A stretch of DNA of 64,000 nucleotides from RGIG4097 sp964599875 (GCA_964599875.1 CAZRHE010000009.1:1-64000), one strand, 5' to 3'. Numbered from the stretch's first letter, positions 16,513-25,778 are shown. Notes: generated by a model from the sequence alone, not told the origin. Translations and numbers: made by a program.

Positions 16513-17937
16513 TCAACCTCTCAAAATAGGAGTTCTTGCCGCGCGTACTTCGTCGGGTCTTGAAATGACTGCGTTATGCGGTGCGGTGTGCAAGGATTCC
16601 GCATCTTTGAACGCTTTCGCGTGCAATCCGAGAAGAAGGTCCGCAACTTCGTCGAGGGTATCTTTGCTTTCGGTTTCAGTTGGTTCGAACATCAACGCCT
16701 CGTGCACGATGAGCGGGAAATACATCGTAGGAGGATGGATTCCGCCGTCTATCATCGCTTTTGCGATATCCATTGCGCTGACCCCCGTTTCCTCTTTGAG
16801 TTTTTCAAGGGACACCACGAATTCGTGCATGCAATGCCTACCCTTTTCGGTGGGATAAGCGTTTTCGATTTTTGCTTTGAGATAGTTTGCGTTGAGCACT
16901 GCGGTTTCGGACGCCTCTTTGAGCCCTTCTCCGCCGAGAGTTACGATATACGCAAGCGCCTTGACGTAGACGCCGAAGTTTCCGTAAAACGCCGTAACTT
17001 TGCCTATACTCTCTTCACTGTAATCGAAGTCGTAACCGCTTTCCGTCTTGACGACGCTCGGCGTCGGCAGATAAGGCACGAGAGCCTTCTTGCAACCGAC
17101 GGGGCCGCTACCGGGACCGCCACCGCCGTGAGGAGTGGAAAACGTCTTGTGCAAATTGAGGTGCACGACGTCGAATCCCATATCGCCGGGACGGACGATA
17201 CCCATAACCGCGTTGAGGTTTGCTCCGTCGTAATAGAGCACTCCGCCTGCGTTATGCACGATTTCGTCAATCGCCTTTATGTTCTTTTCGAACAAACCGA
17301 GTGTGGTCGGATTGGTGAGCATGAGTGCCGCCGTATCCTCGCCGACAACCGCTTTGAGTTCGTCGAGGTCAACCCCTTTTTCGTCGTTGGATTTCACCGC
17401 GACGATTTCGAATCCTGCCATAGCGGCGGACGCGGGATTGGTGCCGTGAGCGCTGTCGGGGACTATGATTTTGGTACGCTTTTTATCTCCTCTCGACTCG
17501 TGATATTTCTTGATGAGTTGGAGCCCCGTATACTCTCCGTGTGCGCCCGCGCAAGGTTGAAGAGTAACCGCATCCATTCCCGTGATTTCGCACAAATCGG
17601 CACTTAAAACGCTCATTAGTTCAAGTGAACCTTGGATATCTGCAATTTTCTGACGAGGATGCACTGCGGTGAATCCGCCGAGATTCGCCACCTCTTCGTT
17701 GATTTTGGGGTTGTATTTCATGGTGCAGGAGCCGAGCGGATAGAAGCCGTCGTCCACACCGAAAGCACGCTTAGAAAGCGCGGTGTAATGGCGCACGAGG
17801 TCCACTTCCGCCACTGCGGGAAGGACGGGGGCGGATTCTCTACAAATGCTATTATCGAACTTGTATTCAGGCACGCCGAGGGGTGCGAAAGTCACCGCTC
17901 TTTTGCCGTCTTTGGAAATTTCAAATAAGGTTTTCAC
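16513..17937 (-). CDS. gcvPB: Glycine dehydrogenase (decarboxylating) subunit 2
   Basis: This is the PLP-carrying half of the P-protein of the glycine cleavage system. It decarboxylates glycine and passes the aminomethyl group to lipoylated GcvH. The 474-residue product has the PLP lysine in HLNLHKTFSTPHGGGGPGSGP near residue 270, YPLGSCTMKYNP near 67 and QPCAGAHGEYTG near 130. Its start overlaps gcvPA by 4 nt, so the two subunits are probably made in equal amounts. It is the last gene of the lplA-lpdA-gcvTHPAPB operon. Confidence 0.97.
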   Translation of the reverse strand: MKTLFEISKDGKRAVTFAPLGVPEYKFDNSICRESAPVLPAVAEVDLVRHYTALSKRAFGVDDGFYPLGSCTMKYNPKINEEVANLGGFTAVHPRQKIADIQGSLELMSVLSADLCEITGMDAVTLQPCAGAHGEYTGLQLIKKYHESRGDKKRTKIIVPDSAHGTNPASAAMAGFEIVAVKSNDEKGVDLDELKAVVGEDTAALMLTNPTTLGLFEKNIKAIDEIVHNAGGVLYYDGANLNAVMGIVRPGDMGFDVVHLNLHKTFSTPHGGGGPGSGPVGCKKALVPYLPTPSVVKTESGYDFDYSEESIGKVTAFYGNFGVYVKALAYIVTLGGEGLKEASETAVLNANYLKAKIENAYPTEKGRHCMHEFVVSLEKLKEETGVSAMDIAKAMIDGGIHPPTMYFPLIVHEALMFEPTETESKDTLDEVADLLLGLHAKAFKDAESLHTAPHNAVISRPDEVRAARTPILRG

Positions 17938-19229
17938 AGCACGCCTCCTACGATTTCAATCACTTTGTCCATGACTTCTTTATTCGCCTTTTCGGTGCAG
18001 CACCAGAGTATCGTGTCGTTGTCGAGCACGAGTCCGCCAAGGATATTTTCTTTTTCGAGGGCGGAGATTATTTCGTTTGCCTTGCCCTCGGTGAGAGTTG
18101 CAAATTCGTGGAAAAACTCACCCGTAAACGCAAGTCTTGCACCCTTCTTCACAAGTCCGTCCGCAAGATAGTGAGCGTTGGACGCGCACGCCGTCGCGAC
18201 TTCTTTGAGTCCCTCTGCGCCGACCGCCGCAAGATATACGGATACGGTGAGCGCACAAAGCGCCTCGTTGGAGCAAATATTGCTCGTCGCTTTTTCACGG
18301 CGAATGTGTTGCTCTCTTGCTTGCAAGGTAAGCACGTACGCGCGATTGCCGTCGTGGTCGACGGTTTCGCCTACGATACGTCCGGGCATCTTGCGCATTT
18401 CCTTATTCGTCGTCGCCATATAACCGATATACGGGCCGCCGAAACTCATGGGAAGTCCGAGAGGTTGCGCCTCGCCGACCGCCACGTCCGCGCCTTGTTC
18501 GCGAGGAGTGCGGAGAATACCAAGTGCGACAGGATTGGAACCGAGAACGAATTTTCCGCCGTTTGCATGGCAGGTTTCCGCGATTGCCGTCGTGTCTTCG
18601 ATAAGTCCGTAGAAGTTGGGATTTTCGACGTAAACCGCACCGACCGCGCCTATATCGTCGGGCAAAATCGCTTTGCCGTCAACGCTGTCGAGCACGTCGA
18701 GGACTATTCCTCTTGCCGAAAGGTAGGTGGAAAGCACGCTCATGACGTCGGGATTGATATTGTCGAAAGTGACCACCCTTTTCACTTTATCCGCGCACAT
18801 AATGCAACCTTCCGCCGCCGCCGTTGCTCCCGAATAGTGGGACGCGTTGCTGACGTCCATGCCGGTCAGATTGCATATCATGGTCTGATATTCGAAAATC
18901 GCTTGCAAAATGCCTTGGGACAACTCCGCTTGATAGGGAGTGTAAGCGGTCACGAATTCCGAGCGCGAGCATATAGATTTCACGACGGACGGAATATAAT
19001 GGTCGTAAGACCCCGCGCCGAGAAATACGCTGTCGTAAACTCTGTTCTTTTTGGCAAGCGTATTCATGAAATCGAAGGTTTCTTGTTGGGACTTGCCGTC
19101 GGGCAAATTTAGTTTGCCCGCGCGGAGAGAAGACGGAATATCGTCGAACAATTCATCGACGTTTTTCACGCCGATGACGTCGAGCATTTCCTTCCTTTCC
19201 GCATCGGTCAGGGAAAGATAATCTGCCAT
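17934..19229 (-). CDS. gcvPA: Glycine dehydrogenase (decarboxylating) subunit 1
   Basis: The non-PLP half of the split P-protein, 431 residues, typical length. Recognisable blocks are DSVFLGAGSYDHYIPSVV near residue 67, TAYTPYQAELSQGILQ near 95, and SFGGPYIGYMAT near 265. It forms a heterotetramer with GcvPB in Bacillota and archaea. The gene follows gcvH by 11 bp and overlaps gcvPB by 4 nt. Confidence 0.97.
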   Translation of the reverse strand: MADYLSLTDAERKEMLDVIGVKNVDELFDDIPSSLRAGKLNLPDGKSQQETFDFMNTLAKKNRVYDSVFLGAGSYDHYIPSVVKSICSRSEFVTAYTPYQAELSQGILQAIFEYQTMICNLTGMDVSNASHYSGATAAAEGCIMCADKVKRVVTFDNINPDVMSVLSTYLSARGIVLDVLDSVDGKAILPDDIGAVGAVYVENPNFYGLIEDTTAIAETCHANGGKFVLGSNPVALGILRTPREQGADVAVGEAQPLGLPMSFGGPYIGYMATTNKEMRKMPGRIVGETVDHDGNRAYVLTLQAREQHIRREKATSNICSNEALCALTVSVYLAAVGAEGLKEVATACASNAHYLADGLVKKGARLAFTGEFFHEFATLTEGKANEIISALEKENILGGLVLDNDTILWCCTEKANKEVMDKVIEIVGGVL

Positions 19230-19240
19230 AATTCACCTAT

Positions 19241-19591
19241 TTATTTTGCGAACGCCTCGTATTCCTCTTCGCTCATAAGATCCGCGGGAATATCCGTCGC
19301 TTCGATTTTGCAAATCCACGCGCTCATTGCGTCTTCGTTGATGAGTTCGGGAGCGTCTTCGAGTTCGGCGTTGACTTCCACAACCGTTCCGGATACGGGA
19401 GCGTTGATTTCGCTGACCGCTTTGACGGATTCGACTTCGCACATGCTTTCGCCTGCGGTGACGGTTGCGCCGACTTCGGGCAAGGAAATGTAAACGATAT
19501 CGCCGAGTTCTTCGGATGCGAATTTGCTGATGCCGACGGTTACGTCGTTGCCGTTGATGTCTGCCCATTCGTGGGTTTTGGAATATTTCAT
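19241..19591 (-). CDS. gcvH: Glycine cleavage system H protein
   Basis: GcvH is the lipoyl carrier shuttling the aminomethyl group among P, T and L proteins. The 116-residue product begins MKYSKTHEWADI and has the lipoylation lysine in ESVKAVSE near residue 62. I chose the ATG at 19591, with CGAGGAG 6 nt upstream, over a longer reading at 19618. The operon's own LplA is the likely enzyme that attaches lipoate. Confidence 0.97.
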   Translation of the reverse strand: MKYSKTHEWADINGNDVTVGISKFASEELGDIVYISLPEVGATVTAGESMCEVESVKAVSEINAPVSGTVVEVNAELEDAPELINEDAMSAWICKIEATDIPADLMSEEEYEAFAK

Positions 19592-19649
19592 AATTATCTC
19601 CTCGTCTATGCTGTGCATAGTAATTTTTGTTTATTGTTATTTTGCTTGT

Positions 19650-20726
19650 TTATTTTGCTCTTTTATAGAAAGGCATAGGCACGATTTCAAGGTCTATACG
19701 TCTGCCTCTCACGTCCGCGGACAAGGGTTTATCCGCAAATTCTTTCTTGATTCTCAACATACATACGGGATATCCGAGAGTGGGACAATGCGTGCCGCTC
19801 GTGGATACGCCGACTTTTTCATCTCCGCAATAGATATCGCAATGCTCGCGCACAATACCCTTGCCGACGACCTTTGCTCCAACTCTTGCATATTCGGGAA
19901 CGTGATTTTCGAGAGCGGATTTACCGATGAAATCTTCTTTGCCCATCTTGATCGCAAAGCCGAGTCCCACTTCGTTTACGGGGATATCGTCGCCGAGTTC
20001 GTGACCGTAAAGGGGCATGGACGCTTCGAGGCGGAGAGTATCTCTTGCGCCGAGTCCGCAAGGAATACAGCCGTATTCTTCACCCGCTTCGAGCAATATA
20101 TCGTAAAGTTTTTCTGCGTCCGCATTCGCGCAATACACTTCGAATCCGTCTTCGCCCGTATAGCCCGTGCGAGAAAGATAAGTGCAAATTCCGCCGATTT
20201 CGACGTTCGTTTTGAAGGAATAATTCTTCATGGGGATATTCTCTTCGGACACGAGTTTTCCGATAAGGGAAATCGCTTTGGGTCCTTGCACCGCGATTTG
20301 CGCTATTTCATAGGACTTGTTTTCAAACGTAACGTAATCGGGCAAATGATTTTTCACCCAATCCGCGTCCTTTTCCACGTTTGCGCCGTTGACGACTATC
20401 CAGAATTTTTCGCCGTTTTCACGATACACGAGAATATCGTCCACCGCTCCGCCGTTTTCGTTAGGAAGAAGTGAATAACGCACTTGACCGTCGTACATTC
20501 CGCGGATATCGTTCGTGAGGATAGCGTTGACAGCCTCCTCCGCTCTTTCTCCGGTGACGAGCAATTCGCCCATATGAGATACGTCGAAAAGTCCGACCGC
20601 GGTACGCACTGCATTGTGCTCCGCTATAACGCCCGAATATTGCACGGGAAGGTCGTAACCCGCAAATTCGACGATTTTTCCGCCGAGTGCGACGTGCTTG
20701 TTATAAAGAGGTGTTTTCTTGCCCAT
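19650..20726 (-). CDS. gcvT: Aminomethyltransferase, glycine cleavage T protein
   Basis: GcvT transfers the methylene unit to tetrahydrofolate and releases ammonia. The 358-residue product begins KKTPLYNKHVALGGKIVEFAGYDLPVQY, with FDVSHMGE near residue 48, a TGYTGEDGFEVY motif near residue 187 and the C-terminal barrel segment (LGYPVCMLRI). AAGGAG precedes the ATG. It lies 27 bp after lpdA. Confidence 0.97.
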   Translation of the reverse strand: MGKKTPLYNKHVALGGKIVEFAGYDLPVQYSGVIAEHNAVRTAVGLFDVSHMGELLVTGERAEEAVNAILTNDIRGMYDGQVRYSLLPNENGGAVDDILVYRENGEKFWIVVNGANVEKDADWVKNHLPDYVTFENKSYEIAQIAVQGPKAISLIGKLVSEENIPMKNYSFKTNVEIGGICTYLSRTGYTGEDGFEVYCANADAEKLYDILLEAGEEYGCIPCGLGARDTLRLEASMPLYGHELGDDIPVNEVGLGFAIKMGKEDFIGKSALENHVPEYARVGAKVVGKGIVREHCDIYCGDEKVGVSTSGTHCPTLGYPVCMLRIKKEFADKPLSADVRGRRIDLEIVPMPFYKRAK

Positions 20727-20753
20727 ATATTCTCCTTGTGCGGAAAACCGCGA

Positions 20754-22067
20754 TTATTTTATTTTTTGTGCCGCCTCGAAAATGCTTTCATACATAGTCG
20801 GGTGAGCGTGAATTGTGGTTGCGACGTCCTCTGCCGTGAGGTGATTTTTGACTGCGAGAGCGATTTCCGCAACGAGTTCGGTTACGCCGTGTCCGAACAA
20901 CTCTCCTCCGCGAACAACGCCTTTATCGTCGCAAATCAACTTGATAAACCCTCTGTTCGAGCCGTTGATGAGAGATTTTCCGTTTCCGCCGAGAAGGAAT
21001 TTGCCGACCTTTGCGCCCTCGAAATCCGTTTCGCCGACCATAGCGACTTCGGGGGACGTATACACGCAGGACGGCACGACGGATAGGTCTATATCACACT
21101 CGTATCCGAACATATCCGCAAGCGCGACGTATGCAGACGCCGTCGCAAAATGCGCAAGTTGCACTTTGCCGTTGCAGTCGCCGACCGCGTAAACTCCGCT
21201 TGCAGAAGTGCGCATTTTTTCGTCGACTTTTATGAATCTTCCGTCCGTTTCGACGCCTGCGTTTTCAAGACCTATATCCTTAATATTCGCTTTGCGTCCT
21301 ATTGCCACGATAGTCGCGTCGCAAGGGATGGATTGCGCCACCCCGTTTTTCTCGTATACGACTTCGTTTTTCGCTATCGAAATCACCTTTGCGCCCGTCA
21401 CGAAAGTCACGCCTTTTTTCTTCATAACGGATGAGAGTTGCACGCTTATTTCCTTGCCGAACATCGGCAAAATTCTGTCCATAGCCTCGACTACGGTGAC
21501 GGTTTTTCCAATTCCCGCAAAGTAGGAGGAAAATTCCATTCCGATAACGCCGCCTCCTATGATGACGATATTTTCTCCCTTGACGGGGGAAGATAACACG
21601 TCGTCGGAATTGAGTGCGTATTCTATGCCCTCGATAGGCAGGCGCGCGGGAGAAGACCCCGTCGCGATAAGAATATATTCTCCCTCGACGACTTCATCTC
21701 CGACCGCTATTTCATGAGAAGAAAGGAATTTGCCCTCCCCCTCGATATATGCGACTTTGCCCGCTTTCAGCATACTGCGTATGCCAGCGCGCAAAGTTTC
21801 GACAATCTTATCTTTATGCGCGTAAATCGCGTTTTCGTCAACGGATACGTCGGATGCGACTATGCCGATTTCATTCCACTCTTCTCTCGACGAATAAAGG
21901 TCTGACGAGTGCAACAACGCTTTCGTCGGGATACAACCGCGATTAAGGCAAGTCCCGCCGACGAAAGATTTTTCTATAAGCGCGACCGTTTTCCCTACCT
22001 CCGCGCCTTTGAGTGCCGCGGAGTATCCTGCGGGACCGCCGCCCAATACTACCAAATCATACTTCAT
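20754..22067 (-). CDS. lpdA: Dihydrolipoamide dehydrogenase
   Basis: LpdA (L protein) reoxidises dihydrolipoyl-GcvH with NAD+. The 437-residue product has the FAD loop GGGPAGYSAALKGAEVG at residue 9, the redox disulfide in GGTCLNRGCIPTKAL near residue 40, an NAD loop GGGVIGMEFSSYFAGIG near 172 and the catalytic HAHPTMYE at the C-terminus. No N-terminal lipoyl domain is fused. I chose the ATG at 22067, after AAGGTG, over a longer reading. It overlaps the end of lplA by 11 nt. Confidence 0.96.
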   Translation of the reverse strand: MKYDLVVLGGGPAGYSAALKGAEVGKTVALIEKSFVGGTCLNRGCIPTKALLHSSDLYSSREEWNEIGIVASDVSVDENAIYAHKDKIVETLRAGIRSMLKAGKVAYIEGEGKFLSSHEIAVGDEVVEGEYILIATGSSPARLPIEGIEYALNSDDVLSSPVKGENIVIIGGGVIGMEFSSYFAGIGKTVTVVEAMDRILPMFGKEISVQLSSVMKKKGVTFVTGAKVISIAKNEVVYEKNGVAQSIPCDATIVAIGRKANIKDIGLENAGVETDGRFIKVDEKMRTSASGVYAVGDCNGKVQLAHFATASAYVALADMFGYECDIDLSVVPSCVYTSPEVAMVGETDFEGAKVGKFLLGGNGKSLINGSNRGFIKLICDDKGVVRGGELFGHGVTELVAEIALAVKNHLTAEDVATTIHAHPTMYESIFEAAQKIK

Positions 22068-23007
22068 ACCACACCTTCTTGATTTCGTCCAGATATTCGT
22101 TATCATCCGTTTTGAGATTTTTCCCACGGATTTCGTTTTCGATTTTTTCGGATATAGAGTCGTCCATACTGTCCGTAAACGCTCTGCACTCCGTGACGAC
22201 GTCGTCTTCGATAGCCACTGCTATCTCGATTTTGATTCCGTCCACCGTCAAAGGTAAACGCAAATCGTAATCTTTCTTTTTGCCGTAACGCCATTCGTCG
22301 GACGCAAACACCATAGTGCCACCCATTATTGCGTTTCCGCCGAGGGCAAAGGGCTGCATTTCTTCCGCGGTCGCGCCCTCGTATTCAGCCTTAAACGCGT
22401 CGACAAGTGCGTCCGCAAACTTCTCTTTCGTGATATCCGCGTTGAAAGCGGTGAGATGAGAAACTCTGCTCTTCACGCTCTTGACCTTTTTCCCCACGAA
22501 TTTCGTTTCGGGCGGAGTGAGATAGCGCGCCACTTTGTCGGACGGCAAGTTTATCAGCATAGTGCCGTGATGATATTCGTGACCGTCCTTGCGATAATAG
22601 GCGTTTCCGCTCACCTTATAGCCGTCTATTTCTATATCGTTTCTGCCCGTGAGTACCGCATTAAGTCCGAGAGATGACAAAGCGGATAAAAGAATTTTTC
22701 GATTGCGGTCGAGGTCGAAATCCCCCGTCCGTCCCAAAAAAGTGAAGTTGATATTGCCAAGGTCGTGATAGACCGCCCCGCCGCCCGACAGACGCCTTGC
22801 AAGCAAACCGCCTTCGGATTCGAGCAAATCCACGTTGACCTCTTGATACGCATCCTGATTGCGCCCTATTACAACGGTGTTTTCATTCGTCCAAAGATAG
22901 AGGATTTCCTCTCCCTCTTCCACCTTGTCGAAAAGCGCAAGTTCTATGCCTTGATTGACGAACACGTTCGTACTTTCGGATTTTACTATAGTAAGTTTTG
23001 TTATCAT
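22057..23007 (-). CDS. lplA: Lipoate-protein ligase A
   Basis: LplA activates free lipoate with ATP and joins it to lysine of GcvH. The 316-residue product carries RRLSGGGAVYHDLGNINF near residue 68, a catalytic-type lysine in DGYKVSGNAYY near 127 and HHGTMLIN. A C-terminal accessory domain is present. It heads the glycine-cleavage operon, so the host probably scavenges lipoate for this system. No ribosome-binding site precedes the ATG at 23007; instead a promoter -10 lies 7 nt upstream, implying a leaderless transcript. A longer TTG reading at 23049 would run through the promoter and lacks family sequence. Confidence 0.93.
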   Translation of the reverse strand: MITKLTIVKSESTNVFVNQGIELALFDKVEEGEEILYLWTNENTVVIGRNQDAYQEVNVDLLESEGGLLARRLSGGGAVYHDLGNINFTFLGRTGDFDLDRNRKILLSALSSLGLNAVLTGRNDIEIDGYKVSGNAYYRKDGHEYHHGTMLINLPSDKVARYLTPPETKFVGKKVKSVKSRVSHLTAFNADITKEKFADALVDAFKAEYEGATAEEMQPFALGGNAIMGGTMVFASDEWRYGKKKDYDLRLPLTVDGIKIEIAVAIEDDVVTECRAFTDSMDDSISEKIENEIRGKNLKTDDNEYLDEIKKVWYEV

Positions 23008-23014
23008 AGATAAC

Positions 23015-23043
23015 AGTATAGCAAAAGGCGTATGGATTTTCAA
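23015..23043 (-). promoter_or_regulatory. Promoter of the lplA-gcv operon, giving a leaderless mRNA
   Basis: On the minus strand TTGAAA (23038-23043) and TATACT (23015-23020) are 17 nt apart. Only 7 nt separate the -10 from the lplA ATG, so transcription should begin at or one base before the start codon. This leaves no room for a glycine riboswitch. Confidence 0.75.
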
Positions 23044-23118
23044 GAGCAAATATTAATTATTGGTTGAAAAGTTTATAATATTCGATTTCAAAGAAAGAGA
23101 AAATTAAATCGCGCTATT

Positions 23119-23583
23119 TCAATTTGCCAATGCGTTCAGCCACGCGCTTTCATCAAAGCGCGCGTTTGCGGGACTTGTGGACGGAAGAGATATCGCCATA
23201 TCCGCATATTCGGGAAAATGCTTGAAAAATAATTTTGCGCTCATTCCGCCGTTCAAAACAATCTTTTCGATTTTGGAATTATCAACGACTTTTTTCAAAT
23301 CCGCAACGACGTAATCACGGATATTGCTGTCAAGACTACCCTCGATTTCGCACTCGACGACCATATCCCAAAGTGCAACTCCGATTTCGTCGAGTAAGGA
23401 CTTTTTATCCGCAACGGTAGTCGGAGCGGATTTTCCGTATGCTTTTGCAAGCACGCTCCAAAATCTATTTCGGGGATTGCCGTAATAAAAGCCTTCTTCT
23501 CTCGATTTCACACTCGGAAAACTGCCCAAAATCAAAATCGTGCTGTTTTCGTTCACGTATGGTTCGAATCCACAATATCGCAT
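23119..23583 (-). CDS. DNA-deoxyinosine glycosylase (uracil-DNA glycosylase superfamily)
   Basis: A 154-residue single-domain glycosylase of the UDG superfamily, most like the hypoxanthine-DNA glycosylase (family 6) group, which removes deaminated adenine from DNA. Motif 1 is LGSFPSVKS with the following YYGNPRNRFW block near residues 20-43; the C-terminal motif is LPSTSPANAR near residue 135. The gene begins 9 nt after pyrG stops and is probably cotranscribed. AAGGA lies about 12 nt before the ATG. Confidence 0.85.
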   Translation of the reverse strand: MRYCGFEPYVNENSTILILGSFPSVKSREEGFYYGNPRNRFWSVLAKAYGKSAPTTVADKKSLLDEIGVALWDMVVECEIEGSLDSNIRDYVVADLKKVVDNSKIEKIVLNGGMSAKLFFKHFPEYADMAISLPSTSPANARFDESAWLNALAN

Positions 23584-23591
23584 TTAATATA

Positions 23592-25187
23592 TCAGTCCTT
23601 GCAGGACGCTTTAATAAATCCGTAAAAGAGCGGATGCGCTTTGTCGGGACGGCTCTTAAATTCGGGATGGAATTGCACGCCCACGAAGAATTTGCATTTT
23701 GGATTTTCGACGGTTTCCACGATTTTGCCGTCTATGGACGTACCCGCAATCACAAGTCCGTTACTTTCAAAGACTTCGCGATATTCGTTGTTGAAGACGT
23801 AGCGATGACGGTGTCTTTCGGATATTATTTCATCTCCGTAACATTCGCGAATTTTGCTACCTGCGGCAAGTTTACACCGGCACGCACCGAGGCGGAGTGT
23901 GCCGCCCATATCCACGGCGTCGCCTTGCTCGGGGAAGAAATCTATGACTTTGTGCGTGCTGTTTTTGTCGAATTCGCCCGAATTGGCGTCTGCAAATCCG
24001 CAAACGTCACGCGCAAATTCAATGACGGAAATCTGCATGCCAAGGCATATGCCGAGATAAGGCACGTCGTTTTCTCTTGCGTACTTTGCGGTGGTAATCA
24101 TCCCTTGCACACCCCTTTCGCCGAAACCGCCGGGGACGATTATGCCGTCTGCGAAGGATAGTTTTTCTTTGACGTTATCCTCGGTTATGCCCTCGCTGTC
24201 AATCCAACTTATAACCACTTTTCTGCCGAGTGCGTATCCTGCGTGGCGCAAGGACTCCGCAACGGACAAATACGCGTCGTGAAGGGATACGTACTTGCCG
24301 ACAAGCGCGATATTCACTTCTTTGTCGAGGTTTTTGATTTTGTCCACCATATCCGCCCAATCCTTCAAATCGGGAGCGGGAGCGGAAATACCGAGTTCTC
24401 TCAAAACGACGTCCGAAAAACCGTTCTTTTCAAGCATAAGCGGCGCTTCGTAAAGGACGGGCAAGGTCACGTTTTCTATGACGCAATCCTTCTTAACGTT
24501 GCAAAACAGCGCGATTTTTTCAAACACGTTTTCTTCGAGAGGCTCGTCGCAACGCAAAATTATGATATCGGGATTTATCCCCATTCCGCGAAGTTCCTTG
24601 ACGGAGTGTTGAGTAGGTTTGGTCTTATGCTCGTCGCTGCCCGACAAAAACGGAACGAGGGTGACGTGAATGAACAACGAATTTTCTTTGCCGACTTCGA
24701 GGGCTACTTGTCTGACCGCCTCGATAAAGGGCTGGGACTCTATATCCCCCGTCGTGCCGCCGATTTCGGTGATAACGACGTCCGCGTCCGTCGAGTTTCC
24801 GACGCGATAAATAAACTCCTTGATTTCGTTCGTGACGTGAGGAATAATCTGAACGGTGGAGCCTAAATATTCGCCTTTGCGTTCCTTGTTAAGTACGTTC
24901 CAAAAAACTTTGCCGGTGGTGAGATTGGAGAACTTGTTCAAATCCTCGTCGATAAATCTTTCGTAATGTCCAAGGTCGAGATCGGTTTCAGCGCCGTCTT
25001 CGGTGACGAAAACTTCCCCGTGTTGATAGGGGCTCATCGTGCCGGGGTCGACGTTGATATACGGGTCGAGTTTTTGCGCCGCGACCTTCAATCCGCGCGC
25101 CTTGAGCAAACGTCCGAGCGACGCCGCCGTGATACCTTTGCCAAGACCGGATACGACTCCGCCTGTTACGAAAACGTACTTTTTCAT
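23592..25187 (-). CDS. pyrG: CTP synthase
   Basis: PyrG makes CTP from UTP using glutamine and ATP. The 531-residue product starts MKKYVFVTGGVVSGLGKG and has the synthetase blocks DPYINVDPGTMSPYQHGEVFV and EIGGTTGDIES. The class-I glutaminase half has the nucleophile in GICLGMQ near residue 380 and a VQFHPEFKSRP His-Glu pair near the end. I chose the ATG at 25187 (GAGGAAA 6 nt upstream) over a longer reading at 25232. A glycosylase gene follows it. Confidence 0.98.
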   Translation of the reverse strand: MKKYVFVTGGVVSGLGKGITAASLGRLLKARGLKVAAQKLDPYINVDPGTMSPYQHGEVFVTEDGAETDLDLGHYERFIDEDLNKFSNLTTGKVFWNVLNKERKGEYLGSTVQIIPHVTNEIKEFIYRVGNSTDADVVITEIGGTTGDIESQPFIEAVRQVALEVGKENSLFIHVTLVPFLSGSDEHKTKPTQHSVKELRGMGINPDIIILRCDEPLEENVFEKIALFCNVKKDCVIENVTLPVLYEAPLMLEKNGFSDVVLRELGISAPAPDLKDWADMVDKIKNLDKEVNIALVGKYVSLHDAYLSVAESLRHAGYALGRKVVISWIDSEGITEDNVKEKLSFADGIIVPGGFGERGVQGMITTAKYARENDVPYLGICLGMQISVIEFARDVCGFADANSGEFDKNSTHKVIDFFPEQGDAVDMGGTLRLGACRCKLAAGSKIRECYGDEIISERHRHRYVFNNEYREVFESNGLVIAGTSIDGKIVETVENPKCKFFVGVQFHPEFKSRPDKAHPLFYGFIKASCKD

Positions 25188-25239
25188 ATCAATTTCCTCA
25201 CGTAAAACCTTGATTCTGTCGTTATTGCGCATTTTGTTA

Positions 25240-25727
25240 TATTATCAAAATGCAAATATGCACGTTCTTTTATCATAAAAAACGGCAAGTCTTCGTTTGA
25301 AATTTACGCCAACGTTCAATCGAGTACCTGCCACGACAACGCAGTTATTTTAACATTCTAAAAATCCTATGTCAATTATAATCGGCAATTAATATATTCA
25401 CTGCACAATCAATTTTAAAGCGGTACCGTTCCCGAAGATTCTTCGTCGTGCTACGCACTTCTCTGAATGACGTAACCGAGCCGTCCACGCCCTTAATTTA
25501 GCGAAAAAATAGAGAGAGGACGAAATGAGCGCAACGACGCAATAGCGTAACGGGCGAACTCGTTCGCATAAGCGAAGCGTCTACACTGTCGTTATGTCCA
25601 CTTCGCATAATCTTTGCAAATACTTCGTGCTTGCCGCACTTATTGCTCGTGGTCAGCCCGAAGGGGTTCTTACGGCAAAGCCGTTGCGCAATGAAATTGC
25701 GCAGACTCCCCTCATCACATAAAATGC
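25240..25727. repeat. Intergenic spacer with hairpin-rich repeat-like element
   Basis: No gene is visible between pyrG and the prophage border. The second part (about 25420-25720) is packed with short inverted repeats: ACGC/GCGT at 25537-25548, GCGAAC/GTTCGC at 25554-25567, ACGGC/GCCGT at 25672-25684 and TGCGCAAT/ATTGCGCA at 25685-25703. It resembles the interspersed palindromic elements found between genes in uncultured Clostridia, but only one copy is in the window. Confidence 0.5.
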
Positions 25728-25755
25728 AAAAACCCTACTAAACAGTAGGGTTTTT
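25728..25755 (-). terminator. Terminator left over from the tmRNA gene
   Basis: An 11-bp perfect stem (25729-25739 with 25744-25754), with a 4-nt loop, is followed by T on either strand. On the minus strand it lies 10 bp after the CCA of the tmRNA-like 3' end and would be the original ssrA terminator. Confidence 0.85.
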
Positions 25756-25762
25756 AAGAATT

Positions 25763-25778
25763 TGGTGGAGATGAGGGG
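25763..25778 (-). other. attL: displaced 3' end of a tmRNA gene (ssrA)
   Basis: The minus strand reads CCCCTCATCTCCACCA, the acceptor-end sequence typical of bacterial tmRNA including encoded CCA, followed at once by spacer and a strong terminator. The expected T-arm is absent; prophage sequence takes its place. Integration into the 3' end of ssrA leaves exactly this: a short 3' fragment and terminator at one end and the gene body beside the integrase at the other. The core extends to an unknown point. Confidence 0.65.

Noticed and set aside
17883..19112. 409-codon open frame on the plus strand
   Set aside because: It lies opposite gcvPA, which is certain, and its product has the His/Arg/Phe-rich look of an antisense frame.
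22057..23049. Longer lplA start at a TTG codon (23049)
   Set aside because: It would translate the -10 and -35 regions and adds residues unlike the family.
23008..23118. Glycine riboswitch upstream of the gcv operon
   Set aside because: The promoter abuts the start codon, leaving no leader, and no tandem aptamer-like sequence is seen.
25703..25716. Second tmRNA-like copy (ACTCCCCTCATC on the plus strand)
   Set aside because: It lacks the following TCCACCA and a T-loop, and belongs to the hairpin-rich spacer.
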